DNA of 64,000 nucleotides from Pseudomonadota bacterium (GCA_029780695.1 JAKOYD010000078.1:1-64000), one strand, 5' to 3'; counted from the first letter of the stretch, positions 54,800 to 63,101 are shown. Notes: generated from the letters alone by a model not told the origin. Translations and numbers: made by a program.

Positions 54800-55749
54800 G
54801 GCTGATACCCCGACTGGCGCACCACCGGCGCCCATTGCGCGCGGTAGGCTTTCAGCATGGCCTCGGTCTGCGCTGGCGTGCTGGCCACCGGCGTCATCTT
54901 GGCGTCGACGAACTTGCGCTGCGTGTCGGGGTCGGCCATCACTTCGCGGATCGCCGTGGCCAGGCGCCGCACCTGCTCGCGCGGCATGGCGGCGGGCGCG
55001 AAAAAGGCGTTCCAGCCCGTGGCCACCAGGTTCAGGCCGGACTCCTTGTAGGTCGGAATGTGGCGCGCAAACGGCGAGCGCCCAGCGCCCGAGCTGGCCA
55101 GGATGCGCAGCTTGCCGCCCTCGTGCTGCGGCAGCAGCGTGTCGAGGGTGTCGAAGGCGACCGGAATCTGCCCGCCGATCAGGTCGCTGATCAGCGGCGC
55201 CGAGCCGCGGTAGCCCACCACCTGCGCCTTCACGCTGGCTTTTTCGCCCGTCATCAGCGCAAAGAAGTGCGGCAGGCTGCCGGTGGCGGGCACGCCGAAG
55301 TTGGCCTGCCCCGGGTTGGCCCGCAGCCATGCCAGCAAGTGCGACAGCTCTTTTACCGGCACGGCCGACGACACCGCCAGGCCGAATTCGTAGTCGCTGA
55401 CTTGCGACACGGGCTGGAAGTCCTTGTCCGGGTCGTAGCCGTTGTCCTTGAACACCAGTGGCGCCACCACCATGATGGCCGGATTGGCCAGCATCAGCAC
55501 GTTCTGCTGGGCGTTGGCGCTGCGCAACTGCTGCGCCGCCAGCCGGCCGCCGGCGCCGGTGCGGTTTTCGACCACCACCGGATGACCCAGCCTGGCGCCC
55601 AGCTTGTCGGCCACCAGGCGCGCGGCGCGGTCGCTGGAGCCGCCAGCCGCGTAGGGCACCACGATGCGCAGCGCCGATTCGCCTTGCGCGCTGACGCGGC
55701 CAGCCAGTGCGGCCGAGCCAGCCGCCAGCAACAGTTGTCTACGATGCAT
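54796..55749 (-). CDS. Bug/TctC-family periplasmic substrate-binding protein (2)
   Basis: 317 residues. The signal MHRRQLLLAAGSAALAGRVS has a twin-arginine-like RRQLL, so Tat export is possible. Bug motifs: LRIVVPYAAGGSSDRAARLV, VVVENRTGAGGRLAAQQLRS and PVAFDTLDTLLPQH. Clearly a distant paralogue of the next gene, so two related binding proteins are encoded in tandem. First gene of the putative unit Bug2-Bug1-sulfatase, divergent from the MarR gene. Confidence 0.92.
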   Translation of the reverse strand: MHRRQLLLAAGSAALAGRVSAQGESALRIVVPYAAGGSSDRAARLVADKLGARLGHPVVVENRTGAGGRLAAQQLRSANAQQNVLMLANPAIMVVAPLVFKDNGYDPDKDFQPVSQVSDYEFGLAVSSAVPVKELSHLLAWLRANPGQANFGVPATGSLPHFFALMTGEKASVKAQVVGYRGSAPLISDLIGGQIPVAFDTLDTLLPQHEGGKLRILASSGAGRSPFARHIPTYKESGLNLVATGWNAFFAPAAMPREQVRRLATAIREVMADPDTQRKFVDAKMTPVASTPAQTEAMLKAYRAQWAPVVRQSGYQP

Positions 55750-55813
55750 GATGGGTGTGTCCCTCTCTCCGCGGCGCGGCCAAAGAACGGCAATGTAGGG
55801 CGCGGATGCGCGA

Positions 55814-55826
55814 TTGACAAAGTCAA
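55814..55826. promoter_or_regulatory. Candidate MarR operator TTGACAAAGTCAA
   Basis: A perfect dyad (TTGAC-AAA-GTCAA) in the 98-bp gap between the divergent Bug2 and marR genes, 21 bp before the MarR start and 64 bp before the Bug2 start. MarR-family proteins bind such short palindromes between divergent promoters. The first six bases also resemble a -35 box (TTGACA). That this is the operator is an inference from position. Confidence 0.5.
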
Positions 55827-55847
55827 CCATTCTCAGGAATTACCCCA

Positions 55848-56333
55848 ATGCCAGGCTCGCGACTGACCCAGCCCAGAACGCTGGACGACATGCTGCTGTA
55901 CGTGATGTGGCAGGTGCAGGCGGCGGCGCGGCGGCCCGTGGTGCGGGTGTGCGAAGCCGAATTCGGCGTCACCCGGCGCGAATGGCGCATGTTGGCGCAG
56001 TTGGGGCGCGGCACCGGTGTGGCTTCGTCGGCGCTGGCCGCGCGGGCGGGGCTGGACCGCGCGCAGACTTCGCGCGCCGTCGGCGCACTGGTGCACAAGG
56101 GGCTGGTGGCGCGCACGCCGCGGCGCGGCGACCGGCGCGAAGTGTTGCTGGACCTGACGCCAGCCGGGCGCGCGCTGTACGAGGCCCTGCTGCCGCGCGT
56201 GGCGGCCATCAACCGCGAGCTGCTGTCGGTGCTGGACGAGACGCAAGTGGCGGCGCTGGACGCGCTGCTGCAGCGTCTGCGCGCGCAGGCCGAACGCATG
56301 GCGGCGGCGGTCGATAGGCCGGATTTGGCATGA
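55848..56333 (+). CDS. MarR-family transcriptional regulator
   Basis: 161 residues with the winged helix-turn-helix of MarR: LAARAGLDRAQTSRAVGALV (recognition helix), wing RTPRRGDRREVLLDLTPAGR, and long dimerisation helices at both ends. Such regulators usually repress divergent catabolic operons and are released by a small aromatic ligand. The divergent location suggests control of the Bug2-Bug1-sulfatase unit. The ligand is unknown. Confidence 0.92.
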   Translation: MPGSRLTQPRTLDDMLLYVMWQVQAAARRPVVRVCEAEFGVTRREWRMLAQLGRGTGVASSALAARAGLDRAQTSRAVGALVHKGLVARTPRRGDRREVLLDLTPAGRALYEALLPRVAAINRELLSVLDETQVAALDALLQRLRAQAERMAAAVDRPDLA

Positions 56334-56390
56334 AATGCGCCGCCAACGCCCTTTCAGCAAGCGCCAGAAGCTATAAAAAACATAGCTTCA
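56333..56390 (-). repeat. Two-hairpin palindromic repeat (family 1)
   Basis: On the minus strand: GAAGCTATGTTTTTTATAGC, TTCTGGCGCTTGCTGAAAG, GGCGTTGGCGGCGCATTTC. The first palindrome is perfect (AGCTAT/ATAGCT). It lies between the converging MarR and DUF883 genes, just beyond a strong terminator. Confidence 0.7.
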
Positions 56391-56428
56391 AAAAATAAAA
56401 AAACCCCGCTGGCCAAGGCGAGCGGGGT
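56386..56428 (-). terminator. Rho-independent terminator of the DUF883 gene
   Basis: Reading on the minus strand: ACCCCGCT, a 10-base loop, AGCGGGGT, then a run of seven T, an A and six more T. A textbook intrinsic terminator about 50 bp past the DUF883 stop. Confidence 0.92.
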
Positions 56429-56481
56429 GCGGCCGTCGGAGCGGGTGCGCCAAGCCAGCGCTCCGCACCACAGGCGATGCA

Positions 56482-56859
56482 TCAGCCGCGGCGGCGGCCC
56501 ATCAGAATGGCCAGCGCAGCGCCAGCGGCGGCGGCAATGGCCATCGACTTCAGCGGCTGCTCGGTCACGTAGGCGCTGGTCTTTTCAGAGTATTCGTTGA
56601 ACTTGTCGCGCGCCTGGGCCGACGTGTCGGCGGCGGCGGCCTTGCCACGCGCGGCCATGTCTTGCACGCGGGTGGAAATGGCGTCCAGCGCCGGCTGCAC
56701 GTCTTCGCGCAGGCTGCGCACCTTGGCATCGGCCTTGTCCAGCGCCTCGTTGGCGTACAGGCGGGCGGATTCGACCGAGCGCTCGGCCTTGTGGGCCATC
56801 TTGTCGGTGGCGTTCTGGGCGCTGTCGGTGATTTTCTCGATGGTGTCTTGCGTGTTCAT
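56482..56859 (-). CDS. DUF883 / ElaB-YqjD family membrane protein (second copy)
   Basis: 125 residues. A long charged helix (NATDKMAHKAERSVESARLY, VQPALDAISTRVQDMAARGK) is followed by the C-terminal glycine/alanine membrane anchor ending ILMGRRRG. It is a paralogue of 46063-46392 with the same build. AAAGGAC precedes the ATG at 56859. It lies beside the histidine-kinase gene on the same strand, with 124 bp between, and has its own terminator. Ribosome or membrane tethering is the family-based guess. Confidence 0.9.
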   Translation of the reverse strand: MNTQDTIEKITDSAQNATDKMAHKAERSVESARLYANEALDKADAKVRSLREDVQPALDAISTRVQDMAARGKAAAADTSAQARDKFNEYSEKTSAYVTEQPLKSMAIAAAAGAALAILMGRRRG

Positions 56860-56983
56860 GGTGCAAAAAGTCCTTTCGGGGCCTGCGGTGATGTGGAAGG
56901 GTTGGCGGGGCGCTCGCTCGGCAGGGGTGTTTTCCCTGTCCTCAAGCGTTGCCCAAGCATAAGTCACGCATGGGCCGATGGCA

Positions 56984-58462
56984 TCAGTGCGGCGCGTTCG
57001 GCGCTGTCAGCGGGGGCGCGGGGGCTTTGTAGGAATCGGCCGACATGGACGCCACGGCCACGGCCAGTTGGTCCTGGGGCTTGGCGATGCGGCGCGGAAT
57101 GGTGCCGGTGATGCGCGAGCCGGTGCCCGGCGCCGAATTGATGTCCAGCCGGCCGCCGCTGGCCTCGATGCGGTGGCGCATGCCCACCAGCCCGTGCGAT
57201 GCCTGTGGCAGCTGCGACGGGTCGAAGCCCACGCCGTCGTCCTGCACCGACACTTCGGCGTGGTAGACGTAGTTGCGCAGGCTCACGTTGACCTTGTGCG
57301 CCTTGGCGTACTTGCCGATGTTGGTGAGCGCTTCCTGCACCATGCGGTAGATCGTCAGCTCGCTGGTCGCGTCCAGCTCGACCGGCTCCACGGCGATTTC
57401 GACTTCGATGCCTGAGCGGTCGGCGAATTCGCGCGTCAGAATTTCGAGCGACGCCACCAGCCCCAGGTTGGACAGCGAGGAGGGGCGCAAATCCTCGATG
57501 ATGCGGCGCTTGAGCGCGATGCCCTGGTTCAGCGTTTCGGTCAGGTGCTTCAGGCGCTCGGCCAGTTCGGTGGCGTCCGGCGGCAGCTTGGACTTGATGC
57601 GCGCCACGTTCAGCTTGGCCGCTGTCAACAGGGCGCCCAGCTCGTCGTGCAGTTCGCGCGCCAGGTGGGCGCGCTCGTCTTCCACCGCTTGCTGCAGGTA
57701 GGTGGCCAGCTCGGTCAGCCGCGCGGTGCGCTCGCGCACCTGCGATTCCAGCGCGTCGCGCTCGGCCTCCAGCAACTGCTTCTGGCGCTCGTCCGACTGC
57801 CGCAGCGCCCGCGTCTGGTTGACGTACAGGAAGAAGGCGAAAAACGCCGCCAGCACGCCCGCCGCCAGGCCAAAGCGCGACACGTTCAGCAGCCGATAAA
57901 GCTCGATCCGGCGCTCGGCCACCACACCGTCGGCCTGCGCCAGCAGGGTGTCGGCCTGCTGGTGAAAGGCGCGCATTTGCTGCAGCCCGACGTTGGAAGT
58001 CATGACGAAGTTCACCACGTCGGCCCGGTCTTCCGCGCGCAGCCGCACGGCCAGCGCCATTTCGCCGATCTTTTCGGACAGCAGGTTGCGGAAGGCGAAC
58101 ATGGCTTCGGAGCCGCTGCCCAGCACGCGGGGCTCGATCTCGGTCAACTCACGCATCAGCCTGTCGATGTCGGCCAGCGCGGCCTGATACGGCTCAAGAT
58201 AGGCGCGATCGCCCGTCAGGATGAAGCCGCGCTGGTTCGATTCGGCCTCGACCAGGCGGCGCGCCAGGGTGTTGACCGTGCGGCGCACGGCGTGCGCTTG
58301 CTGGATCTCGCCCAGGGTCTGGTTGGTGCGGACGTAGGTGTCCTCGTTGAGCCACATGATGGCAATGGCGCACAGCGCCGCGACGAACAACGTGGCGCGC
58401 AGCGACAGGGGCTTGCGCAGGCGCGGGGCGGGGCGCGGTGGGTGAAGCGATGAATCGGGCAT
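56984..58462 (-). CDS. CHASE3-type sensor histidine kinase (NarX/DesK class)
   Basis: 492 residues. Membrane helix 1 (about 22-42) and a periplasmic CHASE3-like helical bundle (about 45-185; VRRTVNTLARRLVEAESNQRGFIL is the family mark). Then helix 2 (about 190-212), a coiled-coil linker, the HisKA_3 domain with phospho-His in AHLARELHDELGALLT, and the HATPase with the N-box NIGKYAKAHK, DDGVGFDP and GLVGMRHRIE. A low-complexity C-tail of about 40 residues ends it. The start at 58462 is preferred to an in-frame one about 300 bp upstream, which would run into the divergent regulator. Its partner is the divergent NarL-type regulator. Confidence 0.93.
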   Translation of the reverse strand: MPDSSLHPPRPAPRLRKPLSLRATLFVAALCAIAIMWLNEDTYVRTNQTLGEIQQAHAVRRTVNTLARRLVEAESNQRGFILTGDRAYLEPYQAALADIDRLMRELTEIEPRVLGSGSEAMFAFRNLLSEKIGEMALAVRLRAEDRADVVNFVMTSNVGLQQMRAFHQQADTLLAQADGVVAERRIELYRLLNVSRFGLAAGVLAAFFAFFLYVNQTRALRQSDERQKQLLEAERDALESQVRERTARLTELATYLQQAVEDERAHLARELHDELGALLTAAKLNVARIKSKLPPDATELAERLKHLTETLNQGIALKRRIIEDLRPSSLSNLGLVASLEILTREFADRSGIEVEIAVEPVELDATSELTIYRMVQEALTNIGKYAKAHKVNVSLRNYVYHAEVSVQDDGVGFDPSQLPQASHGLVGMRHRIEASGGRLDINSAPGTGSRITGTIPRRIAKPQDQLAVAVASMSADSYKAPAPPLTAPNAPH

Positions 58463-58532
58463 GGCGGGGCAACTAGAATTACGCTTGAGCCGCCACGCTG
58501 TGTGGGGGCAACCTCGATGAGGAAGGCGCGCC

Positions 58533-59165
58533 GTGATCAGAATCGGTATTGTGGACGACCACGCCATCGTGCGTTCGGGACTCAAGCAGTTTTTCTCGGA
58601 ACATGTCGATCTGCGCGTGGCGGGCGAGGCGGCCAGCGGCCGCGAAGCCATTGACCTGGTGCGCACGACCGAACTGGACGTGCTGGTGATGGACTTGTCC
58701 ATGCCAGGGCAAAGCGGCATCGACGCGCTGGCCATGATCCGCGCCAAGGCGCCGGACGTGGGCATCCTGATTCTCTCCGGCTACCCAGAAGAGCATTACG
58801 CGATGAACCTGATCCGCCAGGGCGCCAGCGGTTACCTCAACAAGGAATGTGACCCGTCGGAGATCGTCGAGGCCATTCGCACCATTGCGCTGGGCAAGCG
58901 CTACATCACGCCGTCGGTGGCCGAACTGCTGGCGCAGCAGCTGGGCCGCAAGAGCGACGCGGCGCCGCACGAGCAGCTGTCCGAGCGCGAGTTCCAGGTG
59001 TTTCTCAAGCTGGCCAAGGGGCAGACGGCCGGCGACATCGCCGAATCGCTGTCGCTGTCGGTCAAGACGGTGAGCACCTACCGCACGCGGCTGATGGAAA
59101 AAATGGGGCTCAGCTCCAACAGCGACCTGACCTACTACGCGCTGAAGAACAAGCTGATTGATTGA
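58533..59165 (+). CDS. NarL/FixJ-family response regulator
   Basis: 210 residues. Receiver domain with acidic pocket DD (8-9), phospho-acceptor Asp54 (VLVMDLSMPG) and Lys104 (GASGYLNKECD); C-terminal LuxR/GerE helix-turn-helix (about 145-205, LSEREFQVFLKLAKGQTAGD, IAESLSLSVKTVSTYRTRLM). The start codon is GTG at 58533 with GAGGAAGG just upstream. Divergent from the CHASE3 kinase with a 70-bp gap, the typical layout of a cognate pair. Target genes unknown. Confidence 0.95.
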   Translation: MIRIGIVDDHAIVRSGLKQFFSEHVDLRVAGEAASGREAIDLVRTTELDVLVMDLSMPGQSGIDALAMIRAKAPDVGILILSGYPEEHYAMNLIRQGASGYLNKECDPSEIVEAIRTIALGKRYITPSVAELLAQQLGRKSDAAPHEQLSEREFQVFLKLAKGQTAGDIAESLSLSVKTVSTYRTRLMEKMGLSSNSDLTYYALKNKLID

Positions 59166-59192
59166 TCGGCGCGGCGCGCGGCGCCCTGCAAG

Positions 59193-59225
59193 AAAGCCGC
59201 CTGCTTGGGCGGCTTTTGTTTTTGC
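59193..59225. terminator. Bidirectional terminator between two response regulators
   Basis: AAAGCCGCC (59193-59201), 6-base loop, GGCGGCTTT (59208-59216), then TTGTTTTT. The reverse strand also gives GGCGGCTTTCTT, so it can end both the NarL-type gene and the converging single-receiver gene (stop at 59255). Confidence 0.85.
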
Positions 59226-59254
59226 GGCGGTCGCCAGGGCGCGGCCCGCGCGGC

Positions 59255-59644
59255 TCAGGCCGAGCCTTTCAGCTCAAGGCAGAAGTCGATCAGTGCCTCG
59301 ATGTCGTTCGACTTGTCGAACACCGCGTCCACGCCCAGCTGCTGGCAGCGCACCCGTACGTCGGGCGTGGCGTAGTTGGTCAGCACCACCACTTTCTGCG
59401 CCGGGTTGCGCTCGCGGCAAGCCTGCAGCACGCCCAAGCCGCTGCCTTGCTTGAGAAACAGGTCGACGATGGCCAGATCCCACTGGCCGGTGTGCTGGGT
59501 GAGCCATTGGCTGCCGTCGTGCTCTGTTTCGGCATAACCGACCGGCGCGATGCCGCCCAATTCCTCCAACGTGGCAATCAGGTTGTCACGGATGGTCGGG
59601 TTGTCTTCAACGAAATAAGCGCGCACTGTATTGGGGCCGGACAT
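59255..59644 (-). CDS. Single-domain response regulator (CheY-like receiver)
   Basis: 129 residues, only a receiver domain: acidic pair ED (13-14), phospho-acceptor Asp61 (DLAIVDLFLKQGSG), Thr of VVVLTNYAT and Lys110 (FDKSND). No output domain, so it acts by protein contact or as a phosphate sink. It converges with the NarL-type regulator gene and may belong to the same phosphorelay as the CHASE3 kinase; that is inferred from position. Confidence 0.9.
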   Translation of the reverse strand: MSGPNTVRAYFVEDNPTIRDNLIATLEELGGIAPVGYAETEHDGSQWLTQHTGQWDLAIVDLFLKQGSGLGVLQACRERNPAQKVVVLTNYATPDVRVRCQQLGVDAVFDKSNDIEALIDFCLELKGSA

Positions 59645-59776
59645 GGCTGTAGGTGAACGGGAGGGTGCTTCCTGCCCCGCATTCCCGCCGGAAAGGCTAA
59701 GGCGATGCAGCCGAGTCTAGGATTCGTCCGGGCCCTACTGTGCCAGCGTGCGCACCGCGCACTTGTAGGAAAACGC

Positions 59777-60535
59777 CTACGCCGTCGGTCGGTGGCCGCA
59801 CACCGGGCAGCCCGACTGGCGCCGCACGCGCAACTCGGTCCATTCGGTGCGGCGCAAATCCAGCATCAGCAGCCGGCCCTGCAGCGACTGGCCGACGCCT
59901 GCCAGCAGCTTCAGCGCCTCGGCCGCCTGCAGCGTGCCGATGACGCCCACCAGCGGCGCGAACACGCCCATGGTGGCGCAGCGCACTTCCTCCACCGTCT
60001 GCGACGGCGGAAAGATGCAGGCGTAGCAGGGTGAGTCGGGCCGGGCGGTGTCGTAGACCGACACCTGCCCGTCAAAGCCGATGGCCGCGCCCGACACCAG
60101 CGGCCGTCCGGCGGCCACGCAGGCGCGGTTGAGCGCCTGGCGCGTGGCAAAGTTGTCGGTGCAGTCCAGCACCACCTCGGCGCTGGCGGCCAAGTCGGTC
60201 ATCAGCGCCTCGTCGGCGCGCTGGTTGACGGCGCGGACCCGCACCTCGGGGTTGATCGCGGCCACGGCCGCCTGCGCCGACGCCGTCTTGGCCTGGCCGA
60301 CGCGCGCCTCGGTGTGCATGATCTGGCGCTGCAGGTTGGTCAGGTCGACCGTGTCGTCATCGACGATGGTCAGCCGCCCCACGCCCGCGCTGGCCAGGTA
60401 CAGCGCCACGGGCGAGCCCAGCCCGCCGGCGCCGACGATCAGCGCATGCGCCGCCAGCAGCCGGGCCTGCCCCTCGACGCCAATGTCATCCAGCAGGATG
60501 TGGCGCGAATAGCGCAGCAGTTGCCCGTCATCCAT
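59777..60535 (-). CDS. moeB: Molybdopterin-synthase/ThiS adenylyltransferase (MoeB/ThiF family)
   Basis: 252 residues. E1-like enzyme that adenylates the C-terminal glycine of a sulfur carrier (MoaD or ThiS). ATP-binding GAGGLGSPVALYLASAG, the Arg/Asp set VDDDTVDLTNLQRQIMH, ring of VLDCTDNFATR, and a zinc site of two Cys pairs (CYACIF, CPVCG). MoeB and ThiF cannot be told apart with certainty by sequence; MoeB/HesA-like naming is used. The ATG at 60535 (MDDGQLL) is preferred. It lies downstream of ctpA on the same strand with a family 3 repeat between. Confidence 0.88.
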   Translation of the reverse strand: MDDGQLLRYSRHILLDDIGVEGQARLLAAHALIVGAGGLGSPVALYLASAGVGRLTIVDDDTVDLTNLQRQIMHTEARVGQAKTASAQAAVAAINPEVRVRAVNQRADEALMTDLAASAEVVLDCTDNFATRQALNRACVAAGRPLVSGAAIGFDGQVSVYDTARPDSPCYACIFPPSQTVEEVRCATMGVFAPLVGVIGTLQAAEALKLLAGVGQSLQGRLLMLDLRRTEWTELRVRRQSGCPVCGHRPTA

Positions 60536-60594
60536 GTCGTCACCCATTCACCCCTGTTGGCCTGCTGGCGCAGCGCCATCCGGGAACACCGTGG

Positions 60595-60660
60595 CCGGAC
60601 CTGCGCCGGCCGCCGGTGTTGTCCCCCTCCGGCGGAAGACGCGCAGCGGCGCAGGGGGAG
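60595..60660. repeat. Palindromic intergenic repeat (family 3)
   Basis: GGCCGGACCTGCGCCGGCCG, then GTTGTCCCCCTCC, GGAAGACGCGCAGCG, GCGCAGGGGGA: same order as 28739-28816. It begins just after the ctpA tandem stops (TGATGA), between ctpA and moeB. Confidence 0.75.
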
Positions 60661-60663
60661 TCA

Positions 60664-62097
60664 TCACTCTGTCTTGGGCTCTTCCTTGCGCTCGACCAGC
60701 GTCTTGCTGACCTTGACCGGCTGGCCTTTCAGCTTGGCCAGCGCCTGCTGCAAAGGGAAGTCCTTATCGCTGCCGTATTCGGGCGGGCGACGCTGGGCGG
60801 CGGGCTTGCGCGACTCTTCTTCCAGGCGCTTCATGGCCGCCTCGCGTTCTTTTTCGAGCGCGGGGTCTTTCTTGCCTTCCTGGGTGCCGGTCAGGTGCTT
60901 TTCCAGATCGGCCTCGCGCATGCGCAGAACCGCGAACGGGCTGCCCTCGGCCGTGTCGTCGACCATGATGTCGGGCACGATGCCCTTGGCCTGGATCGAG
61001 TTGCCGTTGGGCGTGTAGTAGCGTGCGGTGGTGATCTTCAGCGCCGTGTCGGGGCCGAGCGGGCGCACCGTCTGCACCGATCCCTTGCCGAAGGTCTGGC
61101 TGCCCATCACGATGGCGCGCTTGTGGTCTTGCAGCGCGCCGGCGACGATCTCGCTGGCCGAGGCCGAGCCTTCGTTGACCAGCACCACCATCGGCACCGT
61201 CTTCAGCGCGGCGGGCAGGCGCTTGAGCGGGTCGGCCCCGCGGCGGCGCATGTAGTCCTCGGGGCGCGCTTTGTAGACCGACTTGCTTTCCTCGATCTGC
61301 CCGTTGGTCGACACCACCGTGGCGCCTTCGGGCAGGAAGGCGGCCGACACGGCGACGGCCGCGTCCAGCAAGCCGCCCGGGTCGTTGCGCAGGTCGAGCA
61401 CCAGGCCCTTCAGGTTGGGCTCACGCTTGTAGATGTCCTCGATCTTGGTGACGAAGTCGTCCACCGTGCGGTCCTGAAACTGCGACAGGCGCAGCCAGGC
61501 GTAACCGGGCTCGACCAGCTTGCTCTTGACCGACTGGGTGCGGATCTCTTCGCGCGTGATGGTCACCGGGAAGGTGCGGTTTTCGTCCTTGCGCAGGATC
61601 GTCAGCAACACCTTGGTGCCCGGCTCGCCGCGCATGCGCTTGACGGCCTCGTTCAACGACAGGCCGCGCACGGCAGTGTCGTCGATGCGGGTGATCAGGT
61701 CGCCCGGCTTCAGGCCGGCGCGGTCGGCCGGCGCGCCCTCGATGGGCGAAACCACACGGATCACGCCGTCTTCCTGCGTGATCTCGATGCCGACGCCGAC
61801 GAAGCGGCCGGTGGTGCCTTCGCGGAATTCCTTGAAGCTCTTCTTGTCGAAGTACTGCGAATGCGGGTCGAGGCTGGACACCATGCCCGAAATGGCGTCG
61901 GTGATGAGCTTTTTCTCGTCCACCGGCTCGACGTAGTCGGACTTGATCATGCCGAACACGGCGGCCAGCTGCTGCAGCTCCTCGAGCGGCAGCGGCGCCA
62001 GCGTGCCGCGCGCCACGGTCTGCAGCGACACCGTGGTCAGCGCGCCGGCCAGCGCGCCCACGGCAATCCAGCCGGCAATCTTGGTTTTCTGACTCAT
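60664..62097 (-). CDS. ctpA: S41-family carboxy-terminal processing protease
   Basis: 477 residues. N-terminal membrane anchor or signal (about 8-30, KIAGWIAVGALAGALTTVSL), a PDZ domain (about 90-180, with GVGIEITQEDG and GLKPGDLITRIDD), and the S41 catalytic region with Ser in NEGSASASEIVAGA and Lys in SQTFGKGSVQT (Ser/Lys dyad). It degrades or processes periplasmic proteins by their C-termini. A Lys/Glu-rich tail closes it. Found between gpmA and moeB as in many Burkholderiales. Confidence 0.94.
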   Translation of the reverse strand: MSQKTKIAGWIAVGALAGALTTVSLQTVARGTLAPLPLEELQQLAAVFGMIKSDYVEPVDEKKLITDAISGMVSSLDPHSQYFDKKSFKEFREGTTGRFVGVGIEITQEDGVIRVVSPIEGAPADRAGLKPGDLITRIDDTAVRGLSLNEAVKRMRGEPGTKVLLTILRKDENRTFPVTITREEIRTQSVKSKLVEPGYAWLRLSQFQDRTVDDFVTKIEDIYKREPNLKGLVLDLRNDPGGLLDAAVAVSAAFLPEGATVVSTNGQIEESKSVYKARPEDYMRRRGADPLKRLPAALKTVPMVVLVNEGSASASEIVAGALQDHKRAIVMGSQTFGKGSVQTVRPLGPDTALKITTARYYTPNGNSIQAKGIVPDIMVDDTAEGSPFAVLRMREADLEKHLTGTQEGKKDPALEKEREAAMKRLEEESRKPAAQRRPPEYGSDKDFPLQQALAKLKGQPVKVSKTLVERKEEPKTE

Positions 62098-62217
62098 GGT
62101 GTGGGTAAGTCCTGGGAGCTTGCGCTCAATATAACCTTGGCAAATGCTTTCGGCTCGCGCGGGGGCGCGAAGTTCCGTACGGACGGCACCGTTTACCCCC
62201 GGTTGACAGTGGCGCGC

Positions 62218-62961
62218 TCAGGCCTTGCCCTGGCTGGCCACCGCGGCGGCGGCGCGGGCGGCCGCTTCGGCGTCGCCCAGGTAGTAGCTGCGCAGCGGCT
62301 TCAAGTCGGCGTCCAGTTCGTACACGAGCGGAATGCCGTTGGGGATGTTCAGGCCCACGATGTCGGCGTCGGAAATGTTATCGAGGTACTTGACCAGCGC
62401 ACGGATCGAGTTGCCGTGGGCGGCCACCACCAGCCGCTTGCCGGCCGAAATGGCGGGCGCCATCGATTCGTTCCAGAACGGCAGCACGCGCGCCACGGTG
62501 TCCTTCAGGCATTCGGTCAGCGGCACTTCGCCCGGCTGCAGCCTGGCGTAGCGCGGGTCGCCGCGCTCGCTGCGCGGGTCGGTCGGCTCCAGCGCGGGCG
62601 GCGGGGTGTCGTAGCTGCGGCGCCACACCAGCACCTGCTCGTCGCCATACTGCTTGGCCATGTCGGCCTTGTTCAGGCCCTGCAGCGCGCCGTAGTGGCG
62701 TTCGTTCAGGCGCCAATGCTTGACGGTGGGCAGCCACAGGCGGTCCATCTCGTCCAGCGCCAGGTGCAGGGTGCGGATGGCGCGCGTCAGCACGCTGGTG
62801 TAGGCGACGTCGAAGTCGTAACCGGCTTGCTTCAGCAGGCGGCCGGCCTGCTTGGCCTGTTCGACGCCGGTGGGCGTCAGGTCGACGTCGGTCCAGCCGG
62901 TGAAGCGGTTTTCGAGATTCCAGGTGGATTCGCCGTGGCGGATCAGGACAAGCTTGTGCAT
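62218..62961 (-). CDS. gpmA: 2,3-bisphosphoglycerate-dependent phosphoglycerate mutase
   Basis: 247 residues. Interconverts 3- and 2-phosphoglycerate in glycolysis and gluconeogenesis. Histidine phosphatase signature [20 protein letters not shown] with phospho-His11-type residue; [20 protein letters not shown]; second catalytic His in [16 protein letters not shown]. The start [11 protein letters not shown] at 62961 matches the family; the frame is open 72 bp upstream. Divergent from the rhodanese gene (140 bp gap). Confidence 0.97.
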   Translation of the reverse strand: MHKLVLIRHGESTWNLENRFTGWTDVDLTPTGVEQAKQAGRLLKQAGYDFDVAYTSVLTRAIRTLHLALDEMDRLWLPTVKHWRLNERHYGALQGLNKADMAKQYGDEQVLVWRRSYDTPPPALEPTDPRSERGDPRYARLQPGEVPLTECLKDTVARVLPFWNESMAPAISAGKRLVVAAHGNSIRALVKYLDNISDADIVGLNIPNGIPLVYELDADLKPLRSYYLGDAEAAARAAAAVASQGKA

Positions 62962-63101
62962 GGTCGGTGGCAAGAGGCGTGAAAGCGCGGAATGCGCACA
63001 AAACCCGGCCGCGCGCGGGCCGGAACCGCCCATTTTAGAATCGCCGCGAACCGGCCCCGCGCATGGCGGGTGCGATCCCTACTGAACAAAGGACGTGCGA
63101 A

